From Halosolutus gelatinilyticus (GTDB lineage Archaea; Halobacteriota; Halobacteria; Halobacteriales; Natrialbaceae): DNA of 64,000 nucleotides. The position numbers were made by a program, and so were the translations under genes. The notes beneath the pieces were generated by a model that was given only the letters and a program-made list of their open reading frames with translations, did no database searches and was not told the origin of the DNA. Numbering within the stretch: position 1 is the stretch's first letter; each line of letters opens with the position of its first letter. The DNA is taken from assembly GCF_023028105.1 (NCBI RefSeq), contig NZ_CP095491.1, positions 744,001-808,000 on the forward strand, read 5' to 3'. Below, in pieces: positions 44,052 through 52,336 of this stretch.

Positions 44052-44774
44052 GTGACGGACTGGGCCGATCTGTGCAGGCGGGGGCTCAACCGACCGGAGA
44101 AGCTCCCGCGGTACCTGTTCGGGCTGCTCGCGCCCTCGTCGCGCTGGGGCCCCGAGTGGCGCAAACGCGACGGGACCGTCCTGTTCGAACCCGGCGGGTA
44201 CGCCGCGAGTCCCCGCACGCGGCCGGAGTTCGCGTCGAACCTCTACCGCGAGGTCGACGGGCTGTGGGCGGCGCTCGACGCCCACCTCGACGGCGGGACG
44301 GTCGATCGGACGCTCGAGGTCGGCTGCGGCTACGGGCGGCTCTCGCCGTGGATCGCGACCCGCGCCGGCTCCTTCGTCGGCGTCGATCCGGACGAGCGCG
44401 CGCTCGGGATCGCCCGACGGCAGTATCCGGACCTCGCGTTCGCCCGCGGGCGGGCGGAGGCGTTGCCCATCGACGACGGTTCGATCGACCTGCTCGTCAC
44501 CTGGACGGTCCTCCAGCACGTCGCCGACGATCGGATCGCCGACGTCGTCGCCGAGTTTCGGCGAACCCTCTCGGACGACGGCGTCGCCGTCTGCTGCGAG
44601 CGGGTCGAACCGCCCGGCGACGACCACCTCTGGCCCCGATCGGTCGAGAGCTACGATCGGCTGTTCGACCCGATGGACCTCGAGGGGACGTACGAGCGTC
44701 CGGTCGAACCGACGTGGGGCGAGGCGATGGCGACGGATCGACCGCCGGAGCGCGTGCTGGTATTCCGGTCGTAA
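44052..44774 (+). CDS. Class I SAM-dependent methyltransferase
   Basis: A 240-residue methyltransferase of the Methyltransf_11-like class. Motif I is TLEVGCGYGRLSPWIATRAG, motif II FVGVDPDERALGI, then FARGRAEALPIDDGSIDLLV and LLVTWTVLQHVADDRIADVV. N-terminal residues 1-60 are basic-aromatic (RRGLNRPEKLPRYLFGLLAP), which is unusual for the family and may bind a partner or lipid. Start GTG 44052, 97 bases after the acidic-tailed gene. The target cannot be deduced. It precedes the nuoCD promoter region by 188 bases. Confidence 0.85.
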   Translation: MTDWADLCRRGLNRPEKLPRYLFGLLAPSSRWGPEWRKRDGTVLFEPGGYAASPRTRPEFASNLYREVDGLWAALDAHLDGGTVDRTLEVGCGYGRLSPWIATRAGSFVGVDPDERALGIARRQYPDLAFARGRAEALPIDDGSIDLLVTWTVLQHVADDRIADVVAEFRRTLSDDGVAVCCERVEPPGDDHLWPRSVESYDRLFDPMDLEGTYERPVEPTWGEAMATDRPPERVLVFRS

Positions 44775-44858
44775 GACTCGACGCACCCGTGAAAGCGAGA
44801 AGACGCGACCGGTGACCGTCGTAGAGGCGCGATCGACGGCCGGGCACAGTCGGAACGC

Positions 44859-44877
44859 AGTGACAGTCACTGTCACT
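44859..44877. promoter_or_regulatory. Perfect 19-base palindrome upstream of nuoCD
   Basis: AGTGACAGTCACTGTCACT is a perfect 9-bp inverted repeat around a central C, about 86 bases before ATG 44963. Its size and symmetry fit an operator for a dimeric regulator. Terminator function for the methyltransferase is less likely, because there is no T-run and the stop is 85 bases away. Confidence 0.6.
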
Positions 44878-44962
44878 CACCAAAACCCTCATTTCCGCGT
44901 CAGGTGTAGCTACGGGAAATGCGCCGGTGGCAGCGGCCGCAACGGCGTTTACGGGGCCCCCA

Positions 44963-46648
44963 ATGAGCGAATCACCACAACAAGAGCGCGAACGCATCGA
45001 TCCCGAGTATGACCACATCCGGGAGGACGGCGTCGACGTGGGCGAACTCGAGGACCTGCTCGACGAGTACGCGATCGGACGAGACGACCACGAGAACGCG
45101 CCCGCGTTCGTAATCCGGGCGGACGAGGTCCAGGAGGTGCTGACCCTCTTACGGGACGAGGCGGGCTTCGACCACCTCTCGTGTCTCACGCCCCAGGAGT
45201 ACGAGGATCGGTACGAGTCGATCCTCCACCTCACGAAGTACGATCGGCGGACCCACGAGGTGACCCTGATCGCGCAGCTTCCCCAGTCGAATCCCGTCTG
45301 TCAGAGCGCGGAACCGGTGTTCCGGACCGCCGACTGGCACGAGCGCGAGGCCTACGACCTGGTCGGGATCGAGTACGACGGCCACCCCGACCTCCGACGG
45401 ATCCTGCTGCCCGACTCGTGGCAGGGCCACCCGCTCGCGCTCGACTACGACCAGCAGAAACCTCAGATCGTCGAGTTCGCCGAGCACGCGAACCCTTTAC
45501 AGCCCGATCGGGAGGGCCCCGAGTCAGACACGATGCTCATCAACATCGGACCGCACCACCCGGCGACCCACGGCGTGCTCCACCTCAAGACCATCCTCGA
45601 CGGCGAGACCGTCGCGGACGTCGATCCCGACGTGGGCTACCTCCACCGCTGCGAGGAGCAGATGTGCCAGAACGGGGAGTACCGCCACCAGATCATCCCC
45701 TACTCCAACCGGTGGGACTACACCGCGAACCTGCCCAACGAGTGGGCCGTCGCCCGCGCGATTGAGGACATCACGGACATCGAGGTGCCCGAGTACGCCC
45801 AGGTGCTGCGGACGATGTCGACCGAGTTCGGCCGGATGCTCGGTCACTTCCTCGCGGTCGGCACCTTCGCGCTCGACGTCTACGGCGATTTCACGGCGAT
45901 CTTTCAGTACGCCTTCCGCGATCGGGAGGTCGTCCAGGACATCCTGGAGGACCTGACCGGCCAACGGATGATGTTCTACTACTTCCGGCTGGGCGGGGTC
46001 GCCTGGGATCTGCCCCGCCCGCGCGAGGAGTGGATCGAGAAGTGCCGAGACTTCCTCGACGACCTCCCCGCGAAGATGGAGGAGTATCACGCGCTGCTGA
46101 CCGGCAACGAGATCTTCCAGGTGCGGTGTCTCGACACCGGCGTCCTCGAACCCGAGGTGGCCAAAGACTACGGCTGCACCGGCCCGGTCGCCCGCGGCTC
46201 CGGCATCGACTACGACCTGCGCCGGGACGACTCCTACGGCTACTACCCGAACCTTGACTGGAACGTCGTCACCGAGGACGGCTGCGACAACTACAGCCGC
46301 GTCCTCGTGCGCATGCAGGAGGTCGAGGAGTCCGCGAAGATCGTCGAGCAGTGTCTCGATCTGCTCGAGGACTGGCCCGAGGACGAGCGAACCGTCCAGA
46401 GCAACGTTCCCCGAACGCTCAAGCCCGACGCCGGAACCGAGACCTACCGCGCCGTCGAGTCCGCGAAGGGCGAACTCGGCATCTACATCCGATCGGACGG
46501 CTCGAACTCGCCCGCCCGGTTCAAGATCCGCAGCCCGTGCTACCACAACCTCTCCGCACTCCCCGAGATGGCCGAAGGGGAGTACGTCGCCGACCTGATC
46601 GCCTCGCTCGGGAGTCTGGACATCGTCCTCGGCAGCGTGGATCGCTAG
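44963..46648 (+). CDS. nuoCD: NADH-quinone oxidoreductase subunit CD-like, isolated copy
   Basis: A 561-residue NuoC-NuoD fusion of complex I. The NuoC part (about residues 20-170) includes QSAEPVFRTADWHEREAYDL and HPDLRRILLPDSWQGHP. The NuoD part begins at INIGPHHPATHGVLHLK (about residue 192), followed by the catalytic-cavity region YLHRCEEQMCQ, the FGRMLGHFLAVGTFALD helix and RGSGIDYDLRRDDSYGYY. The C-terminal region SPARFKIRSPCYHNL is intact. In haloarchaea nuoCD normally lies inside nuoABCDHIJKLMN; none of its partners is within this window. It is therefore a second copy or a relocated gene. GTG 44927 upstream in frame is an alternative start. Confidence 0.93.
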   Translation: MSESPQQERERIDPEYDHIREDGVDVGELEDLLDEYAIGRDDHENAPAFVIRADEVQEVLTLLRDEAGFDHLSCLTPQEYEDRYESILHLTKYDRRTHEVTLIAQLPQSNPVCQSAEPVFRTADWHEREAYDLVGIEYDGHPDLRRILLPDSWQGHPLALDYDQQKPQIVEFAEHANPLQPDREGPESDTMLINIGPHHPATHGVLHLKTILDGETVADVDPDVGYLHRCEEQMCQNGEYRHQIIPYSNRWDYTANLPNEWAVARAIEDITDIEVPEYAQVLRTMSTEFGRMLGHFLAVGTFALDVYGDFTAIFQYAFRDREVVQDILEDLTGQRMMFYYFRLGGVAWDLPRPREEWIEKCRDFLDDLPAKMEEYHALLTGNEIFQVRCLDTGVLEPEVAKDYGCTGPVARGSGIDYDLRRDDSYGYYPNLDWNVVTEDGCDNYSRVLVRMQEVEESAKIVEQCLDLLEDWPEDERTVQSNVPRTLKPDAGTETYRAVESAKGELGIYIRSDGSNSPARFKIRSPCYHNLSALPEMAEGEYVADLIASLGSLDIVLGSVDR

Positions 46649-46691
46649 TCTCGCGTCGTAACCGAGCGAGCGAGACGGTGTGGGCGATCGC

Positions 46692-47039
46692 TCACCCGCC
46701 TCTTGGCTGTTCGTCGCCGCCGCCCTCCGCCAGGTACTCGCGGCAGTGATCGCGGGCGATCCGGATGTGCTTGACCGTCTCGCCCGAGGCCTCCTCGGTC
46801 AGGCCATCGAGTTTCTCGGCGACCTCGGCGATCCGATCGACCTTCGGCCCCGGTTCGGACTGGGTCAGGTCCCCGTCCTGCTCCTCGAACACGCCCGCGG
46901 TGATCGAGTGCAGCTGCGTGTCGACCGGCCGGTCGGCGGTCTCGGCCGCCCGCTGGAGGCGTTCGCGCACCCGTTTCAGGTGTTCGTCGGGTTCGTGCGG
47001 CTCGTCGGACTCGGCCGCGTCGTTCGCGTCGTTCGTCAT
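46692..47039 (-). CDS. Acidic helical haloarchaeal protein (115 residues)
   Basis: MTNDANDAAESDEPHEPDEH is an acidic disordered start, followed by a helical body: LKRVRERLQRAAETADRPVD and GPKVDRIAEVAEKLDGLTEE, then HIRIARDHCREYLAEGGG. The pattern of amphipathic helices with a single Cys resembles several small haloarchaeal helical families, but I cannot name one. The ATG at 47039 is preferred over the upstream in-frame start because homologous small proteins begin with a similar acidic stretch. It converges with nuoCD; the gap between stops is 43 bases. It is followed upstream by the 482-residue unknown gene on the same strand. Confidence 0.65.
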   Translation of the reverse strand: MTNDANDAAESDEPHEPDEHLKRVRERLQRAAETADRPVDTQLHSITAGVFEEQDGDLTQSEPGPKVDRIAEVAEKLDGLTEEASGETVKHIRIARDHCREYLAEGGGDEQPRGG

Positions 47040-47120
47040 ACTGGCGTTCCGTCGCCGATCGGGGTAATCGATCGGCTTGCCGCTGATGGATCGCGCCACC
47101 GCGTCGGCAGCCGCGGACGG

Positions 47121-48569
47121 TCAGCCCCGCTCCCATTCGATCGCGTACTCGTCCTCGACTCCGCTCGCGATCGAGTCGAACCGATCGAACGACAGCGGCG
47201 GCGGATGCGGGTGCCGCGCCGCGATCGTCCGGGGGAGGTCGTCGTGGTAGCGGACGTGGGTTTCGACGTCGTAGGGAAACTCCGTCGGGTCGGCGCCGAC
47301 GAAGCCGTGGTGGTCGCGCGCGATCGCGAGCACGTCCCGCCAGCGGTCGATCGACGCCAGGCCGGCGGATCTGACCCCGTGGGAGAACAGCGTCATCCAG
47401 GCCTCGTCGTACGGCTCGCTCTCCGCGAGGTACGACTCGAGGAACGCGGCGTCGGGCCGCGTGTTGAACGGGGCCCAGTAGGGAACCGATCCGGTACGGA
47501 CCGTCCACCACGGTTCGACGAGGGCGAACGACTGGACGAGCAGCCGATCGACCGGCCGCCCCCGATCGGCGTACCGGTCCCGATAGCGATCGGCGACGAA
47601 CGGGCTCAGGTCCCGCGGATCGTCGAACCGGAGCCGGCGAACGTCGTAGCCGCGCTCGTCGGCGACCCGATCGAGGTCGTCGCGGAGCGCGGGGTCGAAT
47701 CCCCACTCGGCCTCCGGGATCCGATCGTCCGGCACGGGGGCGTCCCAGCCGCCGTAGCCGTCGGCGACGACCCCCTCGCGCCCGCCGTCGACGCCCTGTC
47801 GCTCGAGGAAGTCAGCGATCGCCGGACAGCCGTCGTAGTACTCCTCCGGGAAGAGCCCGCCGAGGCCGCCGAGCTGGAAGCTGTGGCGCTCCCCGAGGTC
47901 GATCGCCGGCCACTCGTACTCGCATTCGAGGGAGACGACGGTGCCGCCGGGTTCCAGCACCCGGCGGATGAACGACTCGTATGCATCGCCGAGGGCGCGG
48001 GACTTGACTCGGAAGTACGCCAGTTTCCGGACCATCAACCGATCCTGGTTGGGGTCGTGCATCCGGTGGAGCGAGACGTCCGGGTTGGCCGCGAGCAAGG
48101 GATCGGCGCGGGCCGCGCCCCACTCGACGTCCGCCCGGATCGCGTCGGCGTCCATCGATCGCCGAACCGGGACGAGAAACGTCTGCGGCAGCCACGGCAC
48201 GCCGAGCAGCGCGGCGAGGTGGACCGCCGCGCCGTTGCTCGAGCCGACGATCACCGCCGGGTAGCCGCGATCGGGGTACTGCTCGACCACCCAGCGGCGA
48301 AACCGTTCGACGTCGATGTCGCCGAGGTTCTCCGGCGAGATACCCTCGTTCGCGCCGCCGACGGTGTATAGCGTTTGTCTGGCGGTTCGGGGGAGACGGT
48401 TGAGCCGCTTCGCGATCGGAACCAGTCTCGGATCGAGCATGCCGAGCGCCGGAAACGACTCGCCGCGGAGGTAGCTGGCGGCGGCGCGGACGAAGACGGT
48501 CGTCGAGTCGAAGTTCGCGAGGCCGGGCGGGGTCGATCGATCGGCGCCGAGCAGCCTGAAGACCCTCAT
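47121..48569 (-). CDS. Unknown protein, 482 residues, possible alpha/beta-hydrolase-like core
   Basis: No family is recognised. The protein has an early segment AVIVGSSNGAAVHLAALLGV, whose GSSNG resembles a nucleophile-elbow GxSxG. Later stretches (VVSLECEYEWPAIDLGERHS; VIEYYDG-like PEEYYDGCPAIADF; FVADRYRDRYADRGRPVDRL) are rich in aromatic and acidic residues. The C-terminus contains SHGVRSAGLASIDRWRDVLA. The protein is probably soluble, with no signal peptide or membrane helix. ATG 48569 gives MRVFRLLGADRSTPPGLANF. It is divergent from trpB across 403 bases. A hydrolase or transferase role is only a guess. Confidence 0.7.
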   Translation of the reverse strand: MRVFRLLGADRSTPPGLANFDSTTVFVRAAASYLRGESFPALGMLDPRLVPIAKRLNRLPRTARQTLYTVGGANEGISPENLGDIDVERFRRWVVEQYPDRGYPAVIVGSSNGAAVHLAALLGVPWLPQTFLVPVRRSMDADAIRADVEWGAARADPLLAANPDVSLHRMHDPNQDRLMVRKLAYFRVKSRALGDAYESFIRRVLEPGGTVVSLECEYEWPAIDLGERHSFQLGGLGGLFPEEYYDGCPAIADFLERQGVDGGREGVVADGYGGWDAPVPDDRIPEAEWGFDPALRDDLDRVADERGYDVRRLRFDDPRDLSPFVADRYRDRYADRGRPVDRLLVQSFALVEPWWTVRTGSVPYWAPFNTRPDAAFLESYLAESEPYDEAWMTLFSHGVRSAGLASIDRWRDVLAIARDHHGFVGADPTEFPYDVETHVRYHDDLPRTIAARHPHPPPLSFDRFDSIASGVEDEYAIEWERG

Positions 48570-48972
48570 CGGCTATTCCTCGGACGGGCGGCCTGTCGAC
48601 CCGGATTCCGCGTCGGCGAGGTCGCCGTCGGTCCGGGTCGATCGGTTCGCGCTGGAACGCGTCGCTGCATCGAACGGTCGTGCCGTTCGACGGCGATCGG
48701 ACGGATAAGGCTGGGGCCGGCGAACCGCGAAGAATGCGATTAGGGTTCGGTTACCAGGTGACGAAACCTTCGTAACCGCCACGAAAGCAGCCGCCGGCGC
48801 TCGATCGAGACCCTGGAATCGAGCGCAGTTCTCGAGCATCGCGGGAGCGACGCTCCTGCGCAACGGCGGGTTTTCGCCGCGTTCACAGGTTTGTTGGCGG
48901 TTGGAAACGGTGCGAAACGGCGCAACGCCGATACGCGCAGGAGCTAAGACGGTGCGAGCAAAACCTGCCGGT
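48570..48972. other. 403-base divergent intergenic region before trpB
   Basis: No convincing gene. It has a 7-bp hairpin CGAACGG/CCGTTCG at 48672-48690 and a GGTTAC/GTAACC pair with a 17-base spacer near 48750. There is no run of Trp codons suggesting attenuation, and no tRNA. The promoter of trpB is presumably within 48920-48960, but no strong TATA is seen. Confidence 0.45.
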
Positions 48973-50124
48973 ATGTCCGAGGGAGACTTCGACGGATACG
49001 GGGGTCGACACGTTCCGGAACCGCTTCGAGAGCCGCTCGAGCAGCTCGCGACCGCCTACGACGAGGTGGCGACGACCGACGAGTTCCAGACCGAGTTCCG
49101 CGATCTACTGGCCGAATTCGCGGGTCGACCGACGCCGCTGTACCGCGCGAGCAACCTCAGCGATCGGTACGGAGCCGACATCTACCTCAAGCGGGAGGAT
49201 CTACTCCACGGCGGCGCGCACAAGCTCAACAACTGTCTCGGCCAGGCGCTGCTGGCGAAACGCGCCGGGCGCGATCGGCTGATCGCGGAGACCGGAGCCG
49301 GCCAACACGGCACCGCGACGGCGATGGTCGGCGCGCTGCTCGGGCTCGACACCGAGATCTACATGGGGAAGAAAGACGCCGAGCGCCAGGCGATGAACGT
49401 CTTCCGGATGCGGCTGATGGGCGCCGAGGTAAACGAGGTCACCCGCGGGAACGAAGGGCTGGCCGACGCCGTTGACGCCGCGCTCGAGGACTTCGCCCGG
49501 AACGTCGAGAACACCCACTACCTCGTCGGCAGCGTCGTCGGGCCGGACCCGTTCCCGCGGATGGTTCGGGACTTCCAGAGCGTCATCGGCGAGGAGGCAC
49601 GCGAGCAGTTCCGGGAGCGAACGGGCGGTCTGCCCGACGCGGCCGTCGCCTGCGTCGGCGGCGGCTCGAACGCGATCGGCCTCTTCCACGCCTTCCGCGA
49701 CGACCCGGTCGACTTCTACGGGGCCGAGGGCGGCGGCAAGGGCGCGGGTTCAACCAAGCACGCCGCGCCGCTGTCGAAGGGCAAAGACGACGTGATCCAC
49801 GGGATGAAGACGCGCGTGATCGACGACGACGTCGAGGTGCACTCGGTCTCCGCGGGGCTTGACTACCCCGGCGTCGGCCCCGAGCACGCCATGTTCCGCG
49901 CGATCGGCCGCTGCGAGTACACCGGCGTCACCGACGAGGAGGCCCTCGCCGCGTTCCGCGAACTGAGCGAAACGGAGGGGATCGTCCCGGCGCTGGAGTC
50001 GAGTCACGCCGTCGCCCGCGCGATCCGGCTGGCCGAGGACGGGGAGCACGACGCGATCCTGGTGAACCTCTCCGGACGGGGCGACAAGGACATGGAGACG
50101 GCGGCTTCGAAGTTCGATCTCTGA
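48973..50124 (+). CDS. trpB: Tryptophan synthase beta subunit
   Basis: A 383-residue PLP enzyme that condenses indole with serine. The pyridoxal lysine is Lys84 in LLHGGAHKLNNCLGQ; ETGAGQHGTATAMVGAL carries the catalytic Glu, and the phosphate loop is CVGGGSNAIGLF. The C-terminal LVNLSGRGDKDMET is typical of TrpB1-type, that is, the partner of TrpA. No trpA or other trp genes are adjacent, although haloarchaeal trpB usually sits in trpCBA. ATG 48973 begins MSEGDFDGYGGRHVPEPL, matching the family. It may be the main trpB or a second copy; an indole-salvage role is possible. Confidence 0.95.
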   Translation: MSEGDFDGYGGRHVPEPLREPLEQLATAYDEVATTDEFQTEFRDLLAEFAGRPTPLYRASNLSDRYGADIYLKREDLLHGGAHKLNNCLGQALLAKRAGRDRLIAETGAGQHGTATAMVGALLGLDTEIYMGKKDAERQAMNVFRMRLMGAEVNEVTRGNEGLADAVDAALEDFARNVENTHYLVGSVVGPDPFPRMVRDFQSVIGEEAREQFRERTGGLPDAAVACVGGGSNAIGLFHAFRDDPVDFYGAEGGGKGAGSTKHAAPLSKGKDDVIHGMKTRVIDDDVEVHSVSAGLDYPGVGPEHAMFRAIGRCEYTGVTDEEALAAFRELSETEGIVPALESSHAVARAIRLAEDGEHDAILVNLSGRGDKDMETAASKFDL

Positions 50125-50190
50125 GACGGTCTCCGTCGCCGACTCCCGCGTCCGGGACCCACCTCCCGCGGGCGGTACGGAAGCCGGCCG

Positions 50191-51252
50191 CTACCACAGC
50201 CCCTGATCGTCCCGCAACCGTCGATAGCGCTCCAGGTATCGATCGGTAACGGCGCCCTCGTCGTACTCGGCGAAGGTCTCGTCGTACTCCCGGTGTTCGA
50301 GGTCGCCCGCCGCGAGAATGGCCTCGGCGAGTTCCTCTTCGCTCGTCGTTCTGAAGCCCCGATCCCACCCCTCGACGAGTTCGTGTGCGCTGGAGTCGGT
50401 GTGGTACTCGACGACCCCGACGCACCCCGACGCGAGCGCCCACAGCATCTCCGTCGGGAAGACGCAGTGTTCGGCCGTCTGGGCGAAGACGTGCGCCCCG
50501 CGGTAGGCGGCGATCCGCTCCTCGAGCGACAGTTCGCCGGCGAACGAGAGTCGATCGTCGATTCGGAGATCGGTCGCGAGTTGCTCGTAGGCCGCCCGCT
50601 CGGGCCCGTCGCCGACGACGGTCGCCGACCAGTTCCGATCGCGAAGTTCCGCGAGCCCCAGCAACAGGCTCTCGAGGTTCGCCCCGTCGTCGAGCCGTCT
50701 GGCGTAGATCACGTCCACGGCGTTACCCGGGGGAACATCCCGAATCCGATCGACGTCGATCGGGTTCGGGACGGTGTCGACGACCGCCCCGTCGGCCCCC
50801 CGCTCCCGAACCCACGTCGCGACGAGTTCCGAGGGGGTGACGATCCGGTCGGGACCGCCAGCGGCCAGCCGCGTCCAGCGGCCGTCGTCGACGCCGCCGT
50901 CGCCGTACCACTCGACGACGAGCGGCGCCCGGGCGAGCGTCGCGCCCGCCCTCGCCGCGAGGACCTGCGTCGGCGGTTCGGCGCCCGCGTGAACGATATC
51001 CGGCCGGGCGGTCGCGAGGACGAACGGGAGCCGCAGGTGAAACGAGTGACGCGCCTCGGGGCCGACCGAGACGCCGCGGTAGGTGATCCCGTCCCGCTCG
51101 AGTCGATCGAGGTGGCCGTCCCAGAACTGCGTACAGAAGCAGTGAACGTCGTGGCCGCGGTCCGCGAGGAACTCGAGGATCGATTGCAGTCGTCGGTTCG
51201 TCTCGGTATCCCGGTGGAAGACCGTTTCGTACGAGACGAACGCGATACGCAT
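50191..51252 (-). CDS. Glycosyltransferase family 4 (GT-B fold)
   Basis: A 353-residue GT-B glycosyltransferase. The N-domain opens MRIAFVSYETVFHRDTETNR with SILEFLADRGHDVHCF; the middle has DIVHAGAEPPTQVLAARAGA. The C-domain contains RIVTPSELVATWV, TVPNPIDVDRI, SATVVGDGPERAAYEQLA and RLSFAGELSLEERIAAYRGA; the sugar-nucleotide Glu region (FPTEMLWALASGCVGVVEY) matches the E-x7-E type. The donor and acceptor are unknown; S-layer or cell-surface glycan is the usual context in haloarchaea. ATG 51252. It converges with trpB. Confidence 0.9.
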   Translation of the reverse strand: MRIAFVSYETVFHRDTETNRRLQSILEFLADRGHDVHCFCTQFWDGHLDRLERDGITYRGVSVGPEARHSFHLRLPFVLATARPDIVHAGAEPPTQVLAARAGATLARAPLVVEWYGDGGVDDGRWTRLAAGGPDRIVTPSELVATWVRERGADGAVVDTVPNPIDVDRIRDVPPGNAVDVIYARRLDDGANLESLLLGLAELRDRNWSATVVGDGPERAAYEQLATDLRIDDRLSFAGELSLEERIAAYRGAHVFAQTAEHCVFPTEMLWALASGCVGVVEYHTDSSAHELVEGWDRGFRTTSEEELAEAILAAGDLEHREYDETFAEYDEGAVTDRYLERYRRLRDDQGLW

Positions 51253-51424
51253 TAGGCGGGCCCACGCAGTGGGAGGATAAAAAGTCACTTCTTTCGTGTA
51301 GACAACTCGACGTTGAAGCCGCGAAACCGAATCGGGAGCGCGACTCGAGACGACTCGACCGATCGCGGGCGGGCGGCCCCGGAGCGATCGAGTCCAGGCG
51401 ACCGGCGCCTACGCTGCACTCAAT

Positions 51425-52012
51425 TTATTCCGCGCTCGATTCCTCAGTCCCGGTCGTGTTCACCGTGCCCGACGACTCGCAGTCGACGGTCACGGTATCA
51501 GGCTCGACCGGCGCCGATCCCTCGTCGGCGGACGAGACCTCGTAGGTGCCGTCCGCGAGTCCACGGATCGTGAGCTCCTCCTCGGCCGGAATCGTGACGT
51601 TCAGCAGGCCGGGTTCGAACTCGACCGCGACGGTTCGGTCGTCGCTGCCGATCGAGACCGACTGTTCGGCGGTCGCGCCGCCCACGCGTATCGTCTGGGT
51701 CGCGTTCTCGCTCTCGAGTCGCACTTCGATCGCGGACTGCTCGACCGACCAGTTCATCGCGACGGTCGCGGCCGCCTCCGTCGGGTTCTCGATCGTAAGG
51801 ACCCCGTCGCCGGCGACGCACTCGCCGGCGATCGCCACCGCGTTCGCGTCGTCGCCCGTCTCCTCGGCGGGGCCCGTCGTTCCGACGACGCTCGCGCCGC
51901 CGAGTACCAGTCCGGCGGCGATCGCCGCGGCCAGGAGCAACAGCCCCCCCAGTTTCGCTCGGTGGTCCGCTCCGGTACCCCCTCTCGCGTCGGATCGCGC
52001 TCTATCACCCAT
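51425..52012 (-). CDS. Membrane-anchored extracellular beta-rich protein
   Basis: A 195-residue protein. After a basic/acidic N-terminus (MGDRARSDARGGTGADHRAK) there is one membrane helix (LGGLLLLAAAIAAGLVLGGA). The extracellular part is a beta-sandwich-like domain with N-glycosylation-type sequons (NWS, NAT and NVT) and two Cys (AGECVAG, TVDCESSG) that could pair. The end is Thr/Ser/Glu-rich. Single-anchor topology and sequons suggest a cell-surface protein. Start ATG 52012 is chosen because the upstream frame up to 52105 is Arg-rich and lacks a signal. No family is named. Confidence 0.65.
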   Translation of the reverse strand: MGDRARSDARGGTGADHRAKLGGLLLLAAAIAAGLVLGGASVVGTTGPAEETGDDANAVAIAGECVAGDGVLTIENPTEAAATVAMNWSVEQSAIEVRLESENATQTIRVGGATAEQSVSIGSDDRTVAVEFEPGLLNVTIPAEEELTIRGLADGTYEVSSADEGSAPVEPDTVTVDCESSGTVNTTGTEESSAE

Positions 52013-52336
52013 CGGAAACCGTAGGGGACCACGGCTCACCCGTGCTTTGTTATTGAGACCAGACGGACGATAATCGCGCGTTAGGAGCGGTGCGAACGCG
52101 ACCAAGCCGGCGTCGAATTCGCACGGCGATCGACCGCGCAGCGGCGACCCGGATCTCGATCGTTTCGACGGCTCCGCGGTCGGCGAACCGTGGCGACGGG
52201 ACGGCCGATCGCGAGCGGACGACGCCGCTGATCGTCAGGCCCGCGAACCGAGCGGGTGTGACGCCTCGACGGACACGAACCGAAGGCCGCGGCGGGAACG
52301 CAAACGACTACGGGGTTCGGTCCGTACGCCTTCGCC
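52013..52336. other. 324-base intergenic region before the S9 peptidase
   Basis: No gene or RNA is seen. It separates the divergent membrane-anchored gene from the peptidase and must carry both promoters; AACGACTACGG near 52303 is a weak candidate. Nothing else notable. Confidence 0.4.

Noticed and set aside
48573-48863. 96-residue minus-strand frame before trpB
   Set aside because: Arg/Ser-rich with no conserved feature; lies in the promoter region of two divergent genes.
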